The notes beneath the pieces were generated by a model that saw only the letters and a program-made list of their open reading frames with translations, was not told the origin of the DNA and did no database searches. Below, one piece after another: positions 8,748-19,498 of a stretch of DNA of 64,000 nucleotides (positions are counted from its first letter, which is position 1; the number at the start of each line of letters is the position of its first letter). Origin of the DNA: Yamagishiella unicocca (taxonomy: Eukaryota; Chlorophyta; Chlorophyceae; Chlamydomonadales; Volvocaceae); assembly GCA_003116995.1 (NCBI GenBank), contig BDSL01000001.1, positions 682,001-746,000 on the forward strand, in the 5' to 3' direction. Made by a program: the position numbers and the translations under genes.

Positions 8748-11700
8748 ATGGTTCTCGGCAAGCGGTCAGACTATGGCGATGCCAAGTACGCGGGCGTGCA
8801 GGTGCCCTTCACAGACGACGTCCCCGCTACCGTAGAAGTAAGATTGATCACGGCTCGTATACAATTCCTGCCTACTTTTGAGACCCGCCGCCCCAAGCTG
8901 ACGGATCCGCCGCCACTTCCATCGCGGCCGAACCTTGCTTGCGACACCTCAGGCTCACGCGCTCTGCGGTTTCGACTTTGTCGTCGCACCCCTGGTGCGG
9001 GACAGCTGGCGTCCTCCCGCCCCCGCGGTACCGGAGAACGGGTCGCTGCCGTCGCCCTTGAGTCGCGACGACTGCCTCTACATCAACTCCTCGCAATGGG
9101 CTAACCAGGTGCGGCGCCAAGGAGCCGCACCTGCAGAGCGCGGCCCTGAGGGCGCCGAACTAGGACCTGGGGGTGTTGACCGGGTCAGGACGGGAATGCC
9201 TCCCTGCAGCCAAGTCCTGCCAACGCAGGGCCTTACCCAAGGCCTGACCCGAACCAGCCCGTCACCCTGCTTCGCCACTGGCGCCATGCGCCCCCCCTTT
9301 TCCTCCCCAGGTGGTGGGGCAGGTGAGCGAGTGGATCCAGCCCGACTCCCCCGACCCGGCCGTACGGCAACAGAGCGTGGCCGCCCTGCGCAACGAACTG
9401 GGCTGGGCGGCTCACCTGGGGCTGCAGGCGGTGGTGCTGCCGCCCCCTCACCGGCCGGCCGCCTGCCCCAACTACGCGCAAGTGCTCAACCAGGTACCCA
9501 GATTAGGAGGGGGAGAGAGGGGCAGGCGCGGGGGCCGGGGGTGGGTCGGGGGGCAGGGCCAATGATGAGAGGGGGCGGCCAGCATGCGATGTGGGTGGCC
9601 TCCTCGCCCAACATGCGATGTCGCGCTCCCACCCACCTGCCCACCCACCTGCCCACCCCATCCATCGGCCTTCCTGACGCCCTCCCCGCCCGCTGCCCCC
9701 CGCCCGCTGCTCCCCTCCCGGCCCCCAACCAGGCCCTCCAGGGTCTGACCCACATGGCGCTGTGGCTCACTGTGCCGTTGGTCACTCCAGAGGGGGAAGG
9801 GGAGGGGGAGGGCGGGCAACCGGACGGCGCCGCAGCCCCGGCGACCTCCCCCGCGGGCCCCGGCGCGCTGGACGGCTGGGAGGGCTGGCACCAGGTGTGT
9901 CTCTCGTCGGCTCATCAGAGGGGGGTGAAAGGAAGACCCGTGTACGAAAGACAAACAGAAGGGGTGGAGTGCAGGCTGTTGGTTGCTGGTGCTGGGAGGC
10001 CGGAAGGGATGACGAGGCACTGCCGATGTTCCCTCCGCCTTCAGCCCGCGATGGACCACACCGGGGGGACCCCCTTGATGGTTGCCCGCCCCGAGGTGTG
10101 ACCACTGGCACCACCTACCGCGCCGTCCGCGCCCCCCCCCCCTTTATACACCCCTCCTCCCCTGCCAGGTCCGCCAGCTGTGCGACCACCACAACCTGCT
10201 TGGGGCGGCGCTGCTGGTGGGACCCAAGCTGCCCTCCGCCGCCTCGCTGGCCCGCTGGTCCGCCGAGCCCGTCAAGGCGGTGCTGGTGCCAACAAGCGTG
10301 TTCCTGGCCAACAAGCGGGGCTACCCGGTGCTGCCGAGGGGGCACCAGGACATGCTGGCGGCGTTCTTCAAGCTGGGGGTGCAGGTGTGCAGTGGGGCAG
10401 AGCGGGGATGGGCTGAGGAGGGAGAGGCGGGGAGTGGCGGGGAGAGGGAAAGGTGGGGGTGCGGTTTGGGGCCCGAGGGGAGGGACCACACATCTACGGC
10501 CGCGAGGTACGAGTGGAAGAGGTTCGGTCCGTGTGGGCGACGCAGGGTACGTGGCCCGGACGTAACGGACTTGGGGGCCTGCCGTTTTGCGAAAGTGAAG
10601 CGGTTACGGTTACGGTTACAGTTGCGATGGTGGTTGGCACACGTCCTCACCCCATTGAGTGTTGATGGGAGCTCGCAAGCATTATGGCCATGTGCTGAAA
10701 CCCCCCTCTCCTCCCCTCTCCCCCCCTCTCCCCCAGGTCGTGGTGACCGGCGAGTGCTGCCACGCAGTCCCCCCGCCCACCGCCGCCGCCGCCGCACCCC
10801 CCGGCGCCAAGCAGCTGACCCCTGCCGCCGCCGCCGTGGGCCCCAACGGCGAGCCGCTTGGCTTCAGCATCACGGACCCCGGCGAGTCGCACCCTCTGCG
10901 CCCGTACTGGGAGTACATGTGCTTCTTGTTCCGGCGGCTGGAGGCGGTGGGCGAGCAGGAGCGGCAGGAGGTGTCGTACAGGGACTACCTGCAAGTGCCG
11001 CTACAGCCGCTGCAGGTGAGGGAGCCGGAGGGAAGGGCGAGGCGCGGAGGCGGGGGTCAGGGTCGCGAGCGGGTGGGGCTGGGAGCTGGCGGCGGTGCCC
11101 TGCTGATACTGGCATGGGGCATGGAAGTCCCGGCCCCGCCATGCGACAGCGGCCGTCCGTCCGTCTAGGAGATGCCGCCCTCACGCCCGCGCAACCATCT
11201 GAATGCAGCGCCCAAGTCGCCTATCCGTTCCTCCCCCGTCTTCCCCTCTCCTCGCCTCCCGCAGGACAACCTTGAGTCACAAACATACGAGACGTTCGAG
11301 AAGGACGTGCAGAAGTACAAGCTGTACGAGGAGGCGGTGTACAAGGCCCTCAAGGAGCGGCACGCGGCGGCCGCCGCCGCGGCGGCGGCCGCGGCCGCCT
11401 CACCCTTCGACCTTCCCGTCGCCTCCACCTCGGGCCGAGGGACCTCCGCCTCCGCCGCCTCTGCGGAGGGGGCCATCGGGGGCCACAGCGTGGTGCTGAT
11501 GGTGGTGGGCGCGGGCCGCGGCCCCCTGGTTCGCGCCTCAATGCGCGCTGCCGCCCGCGCGGGTGTGCGGCTGCGGGTGTACGCGGTGGAGAAGAACCCC
11601 AACGCCATCGTGCACATCCAGCAGATGCTGCGGAGCGAGGGCTGGGAGGAGGCGGTAAAGATCGTGTCAGCGGATATGAGGCACTGGCAGGTGGGGGCGC

Positions 11701-12833
11701 AGCGGCGGTGCCGGGTGGTGGTGGACGGGGCGGATCGGGGCGGCCGGCGGTACTCGTTGCTCGGGCCTTACAAAAAGGAAAGAACACTGTATGTATGTAT
11801 GAGCATGTGTTTCCATGTGTCTGTGTCACGGTCCTCACGGAGGCTATGGGATTAGGAGGGCCGCGTCGTGCAATTTGGGGGCACACTGCAACCCTACCCC
11901 GAACGTACACTACTTGCGCACAAACTCCAGGCTCCGGAGCCGGCCGAGATCTTGGTTTCGGAGCTGCTTGGCTCATTCGGCGACAACGAGCTCTCCCCCG
12001 AGTGCCTGGATGGCGCGCAGCGCTTCCTGGCGCCCGGCGGCATCTCCATCCCGCAGTCGTACACGTCGTACCTCGCGCCCGCCACCAGTCACAAGCTCCA
12101 CCACGACGTCAAGGCCTACAAGGACCTGGAGCATTTTGAGACGCCGTATGTGGTGCGGCTTCACCGGTGCGTGTAGGGGGTGCTGAGGAGGCCAGGGGAC
12201 CGGCATGGGAGGAACATAGGGGGGGAGCAGGGCGCTGGGTGCCAGACGAAGTGCCACTCCATGCCCCGTTGGATGGCTTTGCTTGTTGGTAACCGGGGGA
12301 GGCCCCGGATCGCGGCGTGGCGGCAGTGCCGATCAGTCAGACCCAACAGGGCGGCCTCAACCCCATGGCCCCCCCCGCACCCTCACACCTTGCCCCTGTC
12401 CACCTACCTCAACCTCCAACTGCCAACCGCCAGGCACTACCTGCTGGCCCCAACACAGCCGCTCTTCACCTTCGTGCACCCCAACACCGACGCCCCCATC
12501 GACAACTCCCGCTACGCCACCGTCACCTTCCCCCGCGACCCCGCCGCCGGCGGCGCCGTACTGCACGGCTTCGCGGGTTACTTCGAGTGCACGTTGTACG
12601 GCGATGTGCTGCTGTCCATCCACCCGCCCTCCCACTCGGAGAACATGTTTTCATGGTTCCCCATCTTCTTCCCGTTGCGCGAGCCCGTGTATGTGCCCGC
12701 TGGCGCCCCGGTGGCGGTGCAGATGTGGCGGTGCTGCTCGCCGCACAAGGTGTGGTACGAATGGTCGCTTACGGCGCCAGTGGCGGGGCCCATACACAAC
12801 GTGGGCGGTCGGTCGTACTGGGTTGGGTTGTAG
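8748..12833 (+). CDS. PRMT5: Protein arginine methyltransferase 5 (type II, symmetric dimethylation)
   Basis: Nine exons: 8748-8837, 8953-9108, 9311-9493, 9733-9894, 10169-10384, 10737-11015, 11265-11690, 11931-12166 and 12434-12833 (715 aa). The N-terminus [10 protein letters not shown]...[13 protein letters not shown] resembles plant PRMT5/SKB1. An N-terminal TIM-barrel segment is followed by the Rossmann methyltransferase part: SAM-binding [10 protein letters not shown], ribose-binding acidic residue in [16 protein letters not shown], the double-E loop [15 protein letters not shown], and the C-terminal beta-barrel with [13 protein letters not shown]. The phenylalanine in TYETFEKD, which specifies symmetric dimethylation in this family, is present. 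PRMT5 methylates histones and Sm/RNA-binding proteins. A polyalanine run of about 12 residues sits between the TYETFEKD region and the SAM motif and is not usual for the family. All splice junctions are GT-AG and in frame. Confidence 0.96.
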
Positions 12834-14212
12834 CTGGAAGGCGTGCGGCCGGCGTGGGTGAGGGGCCGGCGGGAGGGGAGCGAGGTGCGGAAGAAAGAGT
12901 GTGTCCGTGCAGGATGTGGGTACTGTGGGTTGGGTTGGGTTGGGATGCTGGTGGCGGGGGTGTTGAACCGGGTGGTGTTGGCTGGCGTGCAGCAGGCGCG
13001 CGGATGCAGTAGCACATTTGGTTGTGGCTGTTTACATTGAGGATGTCGCAGGCTTGGAACGTATCATTATGGCATGAGGCCGAGCAGTAGCTGAGAGCGA
13101 GGATGCCCGGCACGCGGCGAGTGGGTAGTTGAAATAGCACTGTTACTAGCGATAGCTTTGTGATGTGTGGATCCCAATCCGAGCGGTGCTATGGGACCCA
13201 TGCGGCCACCTAGACGCGAGTTGTACAGCCGTGTACGAGTGCGCTACTGACAGGCATCACGGACTTGTACTGCAGCTATATTGCTCTACTATTAATTCAG
13301 CGTTTCAGTTCATCCACAGCAACGGACGAACCGCCATCTGCAATCCGCATCACTTGCCTATTGGCCGATAGGGGTGACACATCAGCGAGGTCACTACTTG
13401 TGTCATGGCAGGCTGTTTCGGTGCCCAGCCATCGGGGGTGGATTGCAACGTCTTCTAGGAGCGAATCTTGAGACCGTACCTTGGCCAAGCCTAGCCACTT
13501 AGGCATGGCAAGCGCCCCCTTTTTTACGGGGCCATAAGGAGCGCAAGAAGGACCCATGGAGGCAGGCAGGTGGGACGGACTCTTTGTCGGGTCATTGAGC
13601 ATCGGTGTCTGTGTCTGTGTCTGTACCAAACCAGTATTTCTGATTACCACCACTTTTTTTACTAAATAGGCAACGCAGCACTGATCAGCCCACGTCCAAG
13701 GTTGCAGTAGTGCAAGCTGTGCCCTGCCGCTGCAGCTCAACACAGCGTCGCGTATCCACCATCATACGTCTCCATCTGCTGTCAGGACCTGAAGTGCATC
13801 TATAACACACACTGCCTACAGGCAGGAAAATTAACAAACGATGCACAGCCTGACGCGCTCCGTGTCAACTGCCGGAGCGAAGACCCCTGGGACAAGTGGA
13901 AACTAGAAAGCAAGCGCCACTGTCCACGCTGTGTACAAATGAGTAGGAAAAAATAATATAGATGCAGGATATGATAACTGGTCCAAAAATGTGCGTTCAC
14001 AAAGTGGAAGGTGTCTTCGAAGGACAGGATCCACTTGCCCTCACTTATCGCTCTTTCACTACATACTTGTCACAAAATATTGTGCATTTTTTATATCATT
14101 TTCATACTATGGAACCCTGAACCTCACACCGAAATATACCGGTAGTGATTTTGTGGTGGAATTGGAGCGCTGAGCTGAAGCACAACATTTAAAGGCTTGT
14201 CAATAGCATAGA
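12834..14212. other. Intergenic interval, PRMT5 3' UTR and gene A promoter
   Basis: No gene was recognised. The interval drifts from GC-rich (3' UTR of PRMT5) to markedly AT-richer sequence close to gene A. It contains a small CTGTGT microsatellite near 13607-13625. Open frames on both strands lack any family resemblance. Confidence 0.55.
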
Positions 14213-16109
14213 ATGGCTGATTTGCATCCTGCCTTGGCGGAGCCTGCTGGCCTTAGTAGCGGACTTGCGCATGTTGCTCAGAACCGCTGGGACCCTGTGA
14301 AGGAGAGCAACGACTACTCAGACCATTTCTCAGACCGGCGCGTGAAGCAAGTTCCGCTTCCTGTGCCCAACATGAGTTTTGCCTACACGAATGGGGATAT
14401 AGAGTTCAGCCATCCCACAAACCGGCCGCTCTTAGCTTGCAATGGATTACCGCGCAACTTCAAGACGGGAAATCGATGCGTAAATCCCCTCGAGCCGCGG
14501 TACATACTACCCGGCTGCTCCTCACAAGCCAGCCCGGCCGGCGCGGGGACGGCCGTCTCCAGTCCCAAGGCTAGCAGCGGCGGGTTTTACAGCGAGGGTT
14601 CATCTGCGGCGCACAGCCCTTCTCGGACAGGGAGCGACCGGCTGCTTGTGCCAGCTATGTCTCTCCCGCGTGCAGGCGAGGCTGCTGGGGTCAGCGCCTC
14701 GCCCAAGCTGCAGCCTCTGCCGCACTCGCCTTCTGGATCTCAGGGCGTGACAGCGTCGATGGGGCATCAGCAGCCGGCCAACAACTCCAACCTGAATACG
14801 AACGGCGCCGTCGGCGGCCTGCTGCTGTACGGCCCGACCGCGACCCCACCAAGCGCGGCCAACCCCTCAGCTTCAGCTTCATCTGGCAATCGCAACCTGG
14901 ATGTGGCAGACATCAACGGCCAACGGCGAAGTACGAGCGTGCCGCTGCGGCGCAACGGTGCCTTCGATCCGTTGTATGTCACAGACATTGTGGTGGGTGG
15001 ATAGGCCTGGTTTCGGGTTGGGTGGGGGCGGGCAGTTTGCAAACCAGGCGGCACAGTAACACTCCAGGGTGGCCACAGGGGCCGTGTAGTGGCGGCGGGG
15101 CAGGGTGTCACGGGGCACCGGCCAGAGGGCGAGGCTGCCGGCAGCAATGGCCGCAGCGGGTGCTGGCAGCGTTGTGGGTGCTGGCAGCAATGGCCGCAGC
15201 GGGTGCCGGCATCGGCCTGCTGTGTGATGAGGCCCTGATGCAGTCCACTCCGGCCCAGTCCAGCCCTACGTGCACTACGGTAATAATGCCTGGGCCGTAA
15301 GCCGCGCGCGGAGACCGCCTCCGCCTCGGTCTCCGCCTCGGTCTCCGCTTCGGCCTCCGCACACCTCTACTTGTGGTAACTGCCTGTTGGGTACGGCAGC
15401 GCCGGGTGCTGCATACCCGTCGGTTCGGTTCCGTAATTGATTCAATCCGGGAACGGACACTGGAGCCTTTCCGCCGCTCCGTAGGCGTGCTTCTGGTGCA
15501 CCCAGCCAGACCTCACTGCACGGTCACACCACGCCATGCTGACACACGCCATTCTGATGGGCTGGGTGGAGCTGGGCCGGCACGCGTTGGGCAGCCTCAG
15601 TGCACCCTCTGGGGCCGGGCCGGGCTTTCGTTCGCTTTTTTTTTTCTCTCCCGTCGCTTCTCATATAATTATACAAACACGCTCCTGCTGCTCCTACTTC
15701 TGCGCCTATTAACACCTTACCTCCCCGCCTGCACCTCACGCAGCCTCCTCGACCCACCCCTCCCTCCCTCCCTCATGCTCTGCTGCTGACCACCCGCTCC
15801 CGCCCTCTGCCCCCGCCGCCCCCCGCGCAGCCCCCGCGCAAGGCCAGCCCCACCCGCCAGCTCAACTGCCTCACCACCGCCGACATCCAGGGTGCCGGGC
15901 CCCGCCAGCGCACCCGCGACGTTCCCTCCCCGGGCCACGGCACCCTCAACAGCGCCGACATAGCGGGCGCCGCCCCCGGCTGCCTCACGCGCCCCTCGCC
16001 CACCACCTACGCGATGGGGCGCTGGCCGGCTCCCTCGGTGCCCCAGTACCAGTTCGCACACACCACCCGGGTCACCATGATGAAAAAGCCCGTGTCGATC
16101 GCGGAGTGA
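14213..16109 (+). CDS. Gene A: conserved-type protein with repeated ADI-G motifs, possibly cilia-associated
   Basis: Two exons, 14213-14992 and 15831-16109, phase 0, 352 aa. The protein is Ser/Pro/Ala-rich with islands that look conserved: RWDPVKESNDYSDHFSDR near the N-terminus, NPLEPRYILPG, then LDVADINGQRRSTSVPLRR, LTTADIQGAGPRQRTRDV and LNSADIAGAAPGCLTRP, and a Lys-rich end VTMMKKPVSIAE. The recurring xxxADIxGA unit followed by proline/arginine residues recalls low-complexity protist and ciliary proteins, but this is memory of style, not a family match. No catalytic domain is visible. Exon 1 is cut by the left breakpoint of the 5.09-kb duplication, but this copy stays complete because its 5' part lies outside. 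The 3' UTR may reach the TGTAA at 17351. Confidence 0.72.
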
Positions 16110-17350
16110 TGCAACTGCAAGCACACCATCACACGGCGAGACACCGTAAGGCGCCACACTGCAACGCGCGGGGTCACCGAGGTGTGGCATCGCACATGGG
16201 GGCCGGGGGAGTGGGCAACCCGGCGACACCGGCGGGGGGGCCTTTGCCGGTGGAACACGAGGGGCATTATCATCGCGGATTATCCTTCACCCCCCTGGGG
16301 CAGCATCACTCTGTTGTTGGGGAGTAGCACAGCATGTTCTGGCGTTTGGGGGTCGTTAGGGTTTTGGGTATGAAGCTAGCTGTCGCACTCTTCGTTGCCG
16401 GGAGGCCGCTTGTTGCATATGTGCTGCGGGTATGGTGGGCCTTCTTTCGTGCGGCGCTGACATGTGCCAACTGCACGGGCGGGAGATCTGCGCATCTGGG
16501 AGATATTACTCGCGAAACTTACGGGTTGGATTGGAGCAATGCCATTTATTCTTCGTCCGTGCTCGAAGCGGTTTGTCCCGTAGGTCTGGCAGGCGCCCGA
16601 CGATTGGGCCCCGGCGAGGGCCAGCTGCAGTGCTCCGCTTGCCGCAGCAAGCGCTGTGTACTGCTGAGGAAATATGCTATCATTACATGTGACCATTGGT
16701 GGTGTGAAGAACACTGACGCGATTGAGGTCGAGGTGGTATCTGTGCTGCGCGACAAAGCGTGCAGACAGGCGATGATGGCTGGTGGAGAAGGTCATGTTC
16801 ATGTTATGCTTGGGCGGCCGCCTGGCGGCTTGCGCCCACCTCGATGCGGTATTGGGCGCCGACGCGTCGTCTGCCCATCAGGTGTTTTTGAGAGGAGTGG
16901 GTCGGCAGCGCGCCAACGGCATGTCGGGAGAGACGAGGTCTTTGTGAGCGGTTTCGGGGCGTTTCGCTGCCCCTCAACATTGCGCCCGTTTCCCGACCGG
17001 TCTCTCCGTTTTTTCTCTCCGGGAAAGATCACATCATCTACCGGTGCTGTTTCTAGGCAGGTGGGGGCAAGGCAGCCTTGCAGTTGCCGCATACGTATCA
17101 GCAGTGATGCAGGAAAAAGAGGACGCGAGCTGCCAGGGCGCTGGGGGTGACGTCGCGGGAGGTCCAGCGCGGTCTGCGGTGTACCCAGTTGTTTTGGTTG
17201 ACGGTCCGAGTTCCTTGCTCCACACCGGGTGTAGGGTGTTATCTTCAGACGAGGACATGGAAGCGCCAGCCGACCAGAGGGGGTCGCGGCGTCTTCGTTC
17301 GCATCCCCCCCGGTCTGCAGCCGAATCGGCTATGTAGCTCACCGCTCTTT

Positions 17351-17355
17351 TGTAA
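17351..17355 (+). terminator. TGTAA poly(A) signal candidate, gene A
   Basis: TGTAA lies about 1.24 kb after the gene A stop. It is repeated in copy 2 at about 22443. It would give gene A a long 3' UTR reaching towards the 3' UTR of the convergent gene B. Confidence 0.35.
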
Positions 17356-17925
17356 CTCGTACGGCATAGCTTTCATCTTGTCTGACTACATAGAAGTGAG
17401 AAGTGACCCATCGGGTTGAGAGATGTACATGCCGGAAAGGGCATCCCGCCGGGAAGCCGCCGTGCCGAGCGCGGCAAAACGTGGACTCTGAGGACTTCCC
17501 CAAGACGTCCGTTACTACAGCGGCCGTGCGTTCGGCCAGTCGTACAAGGGAGTCATGGTCCATGGCTCGCAGCCACGTAGATGACTAGGCCCAGCCCCCG
17601 CAGCCCCGGCCGCCATGGGTACCGCCAACCCAACCCTACGCGCTGCGTCTATTCCTGCGCTTGTTGTTGTCTGTGTCCAGCTGCTCCCTGCAGCCCCTGC
17701 AACTCTGCCCTGCTCCCACCTGCTCCTGCGCCTGACTGCCCATGCACCGCGTGGGCCCCAACGACCATCCAGCTGCCTGCGGCTGCCAGCCAATTCGTCT
17801 CCATCCATGACGCGAGACGTGAAAGCACTCTCTCTTGAGGCAACGGCAACCTACAAAACCCTAACGAGGGAGGATAAGCCCGCTGCGACCTGCAACACAG
17901 GACCGACTGCGCCGGCCGCTGCGAT

Positions 17926-19231
17926 TTACCCCGCCGCCGCTTCCTGCTGCTGCTGCTGCTCCGTCCCCTCTGCCTGCGCGTACAGTCCAACTGCGTGCCC
18001 ATACTCCCCAACTACCTGTTCATACACCCCAACCGCCTGTCCGTACATCCCCTCCACAGCGCTGTTCTGCCCTTGCCCCATCATCATTCCCGCTTCCCCC
18101 GCCACCCCAAACCCGCCCCCGCCGCCCTGCACTGCCTCAGTCATCTGCGCCAGCAGCCCCGACCCCGGCCCAGCCGCTGCAGCTGCTTCTGAGCACATGC
18201 CGGGCCCGGCCGCCCCCACGTCGTCATCGTCCTCCAGCAGCGCCTGCATCATCCCGCCCGCGCTGACCTGCCCCCCGCCAGAGAGCGCCATGGCCACCGA
18301 ATCCCCCTGGCCGCCCGCTGCCGCCGCCGCGGCCAAGTCCGACGCATGCACCTGCGGGGGCGGCCCCGCTGCCGCCTCACCATCCGCCAGCAGCAACCCC
18401 AGCATCGACTCCCCCGCCTGGGCGCCGCCGTCGCCCTGCTGCTGCTGAGCGTCGGCCGCCTCCGGCGGCGGCAGCGCCAGCGGCGCTGCGCTGCCTGCGC
18501 TGTCCACCGCCGCCAGTGCCGCCGTGAGGTTGACCCCCCAGCGGCTCTGCAGCTCCGTGCACAGCAGGTCCAGGACGCCATTCACGGCCGCGGGGTCCGC
18601 TTCCCGCATGTAGGTGCTCAACGAGTGGCGGAACTTGGCCAGCCGGGTCAGCGGCAGACCGTCCACGGAGCCGTCGGCCTGGGGGGGTGGCAGGGCAGGT
18701 CGGGACGGGGTGTGGGGGGGGCGCAGGCGAGGGCCGGGGAAGGGGCAGAGCAGGGCGGCGAGGGCAGGAAGGGGGGGGGTGTTCAGAGGAAACCCGTGGA
18801 CCGACACGCACGGCAGCACAGGGCGGGGAGGCGCGGCGGCGGATGTGGTTTCGATTGTCCTCCAATACTGTAGGGAGGTGGCGGGTTACACTACTTCTTA
18901 CACCCGCGTCCAAGCAGATCGCACCGGTCGCTCGCTCCACCACCATGAGTACCATCCCGCCCTGCTACCTGGGCCGCAGGTCATGTCAAGTGGGGCCCCA
19001 ACTTGGACGCCTCGCCCCGCCTCGCCTCGTCCTGCCCCGCCGCCCTCCCGGCCGGCCCCCGAGTGTCCGTCTGCGCCTCCGCCCCCTGTCCTCACCATGA
19101 CGTAGCTGTACCCCCGCCACATCTCCCCGAAGTCCACCCGGCCCGGGTCGTCGCTGAAGGTGTCCAACATGCCCACCAGCTTGGACAGCAGCGGGCCGTC
19201 AGGCACTACCTCGTAGCCGTGAACTTGGCAG
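17926..19231 (-). pseudogene. Orphan duplicate of the last two exons of gene B (MYSM1-like)
   Basis: Exon 8' (19231-19096) and exon 9' (18678-17926) repeat the C-terminal exons of gene B at 24323-24188 and 23770-23018 without any coding change. Nothing upstream in this copy supplies the SANT or JAMM exons: beyond the junction at 19499 lies a copy of gene A exon 1 on the other strand. It therefore cannot make the enzyme alone. It could only be included if transcription from gene B reads through copy 2 and splices past its own stop. Confidence 0.85.
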
Positions 19232-19498
19232 CTGGGGGTGGTGGTGTGAAAACCGGTGACGGAAAACGACAAGATAGTGGGCGCATGAGGGGGGGGGCGG
19301 GAGGGCGGGATGCGGCGAGGGGAAGGCAGAGCATCTCGGTGACACTGACCTGGGCTGAGGCCAGCCGGACAAAAGGAAAGTCAGTGGGGGCTGTTCGTGG
19401 CGGTGCCAGGCGACATTGGCGGCGGGCCCCTCCTATCATGGCAGTAGCTAGGCCCCAACCCTCCAGCTCCCTCTACCTCCCTATGCGGGCCCGGTCAG

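Larger units (their letters stand above)
14409..19498. repeat. 5.09-kb tandem duplication, copy 1
   Basis: This 5,090-bp segment is followed immediately by a 5,092-bp copy. I found only four differences: one extra C in a C-run (near 15820/20911), one extra G in a G-run (near 16234/21327), T17489 versus C22581, and A18749 versus T23841. The segment runs from inside exon 1 of gene A to inside intron 7 of gene B. A 3-bp GCC is shared at left breakpoint, junction and right breakpoint. Confidence 0.97.

Noticed and set aside
9472..10114. Minus-strand frames of 100-195 codons across PRMT5 introns
   Set aside because: They overlap in-frame PRMT5 exons and consist mostly of proline-rich intronic complement.
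13297..13743. 148-codon minus-strand frame between PRMT5 and gene A
   Set aside because: No conserved motif, mixed codon third positions and no splice context; treated as chance.
17707..18448. Pro/Ala/Cys-rich 277-codon plus-strand frames (also at 22707-23540)
   Set aside because: They are antisense shadows of the last exon of gene B, with low-complexity composition caused by the Gly/Ala/Gln-rich C-terminus on the other strand.
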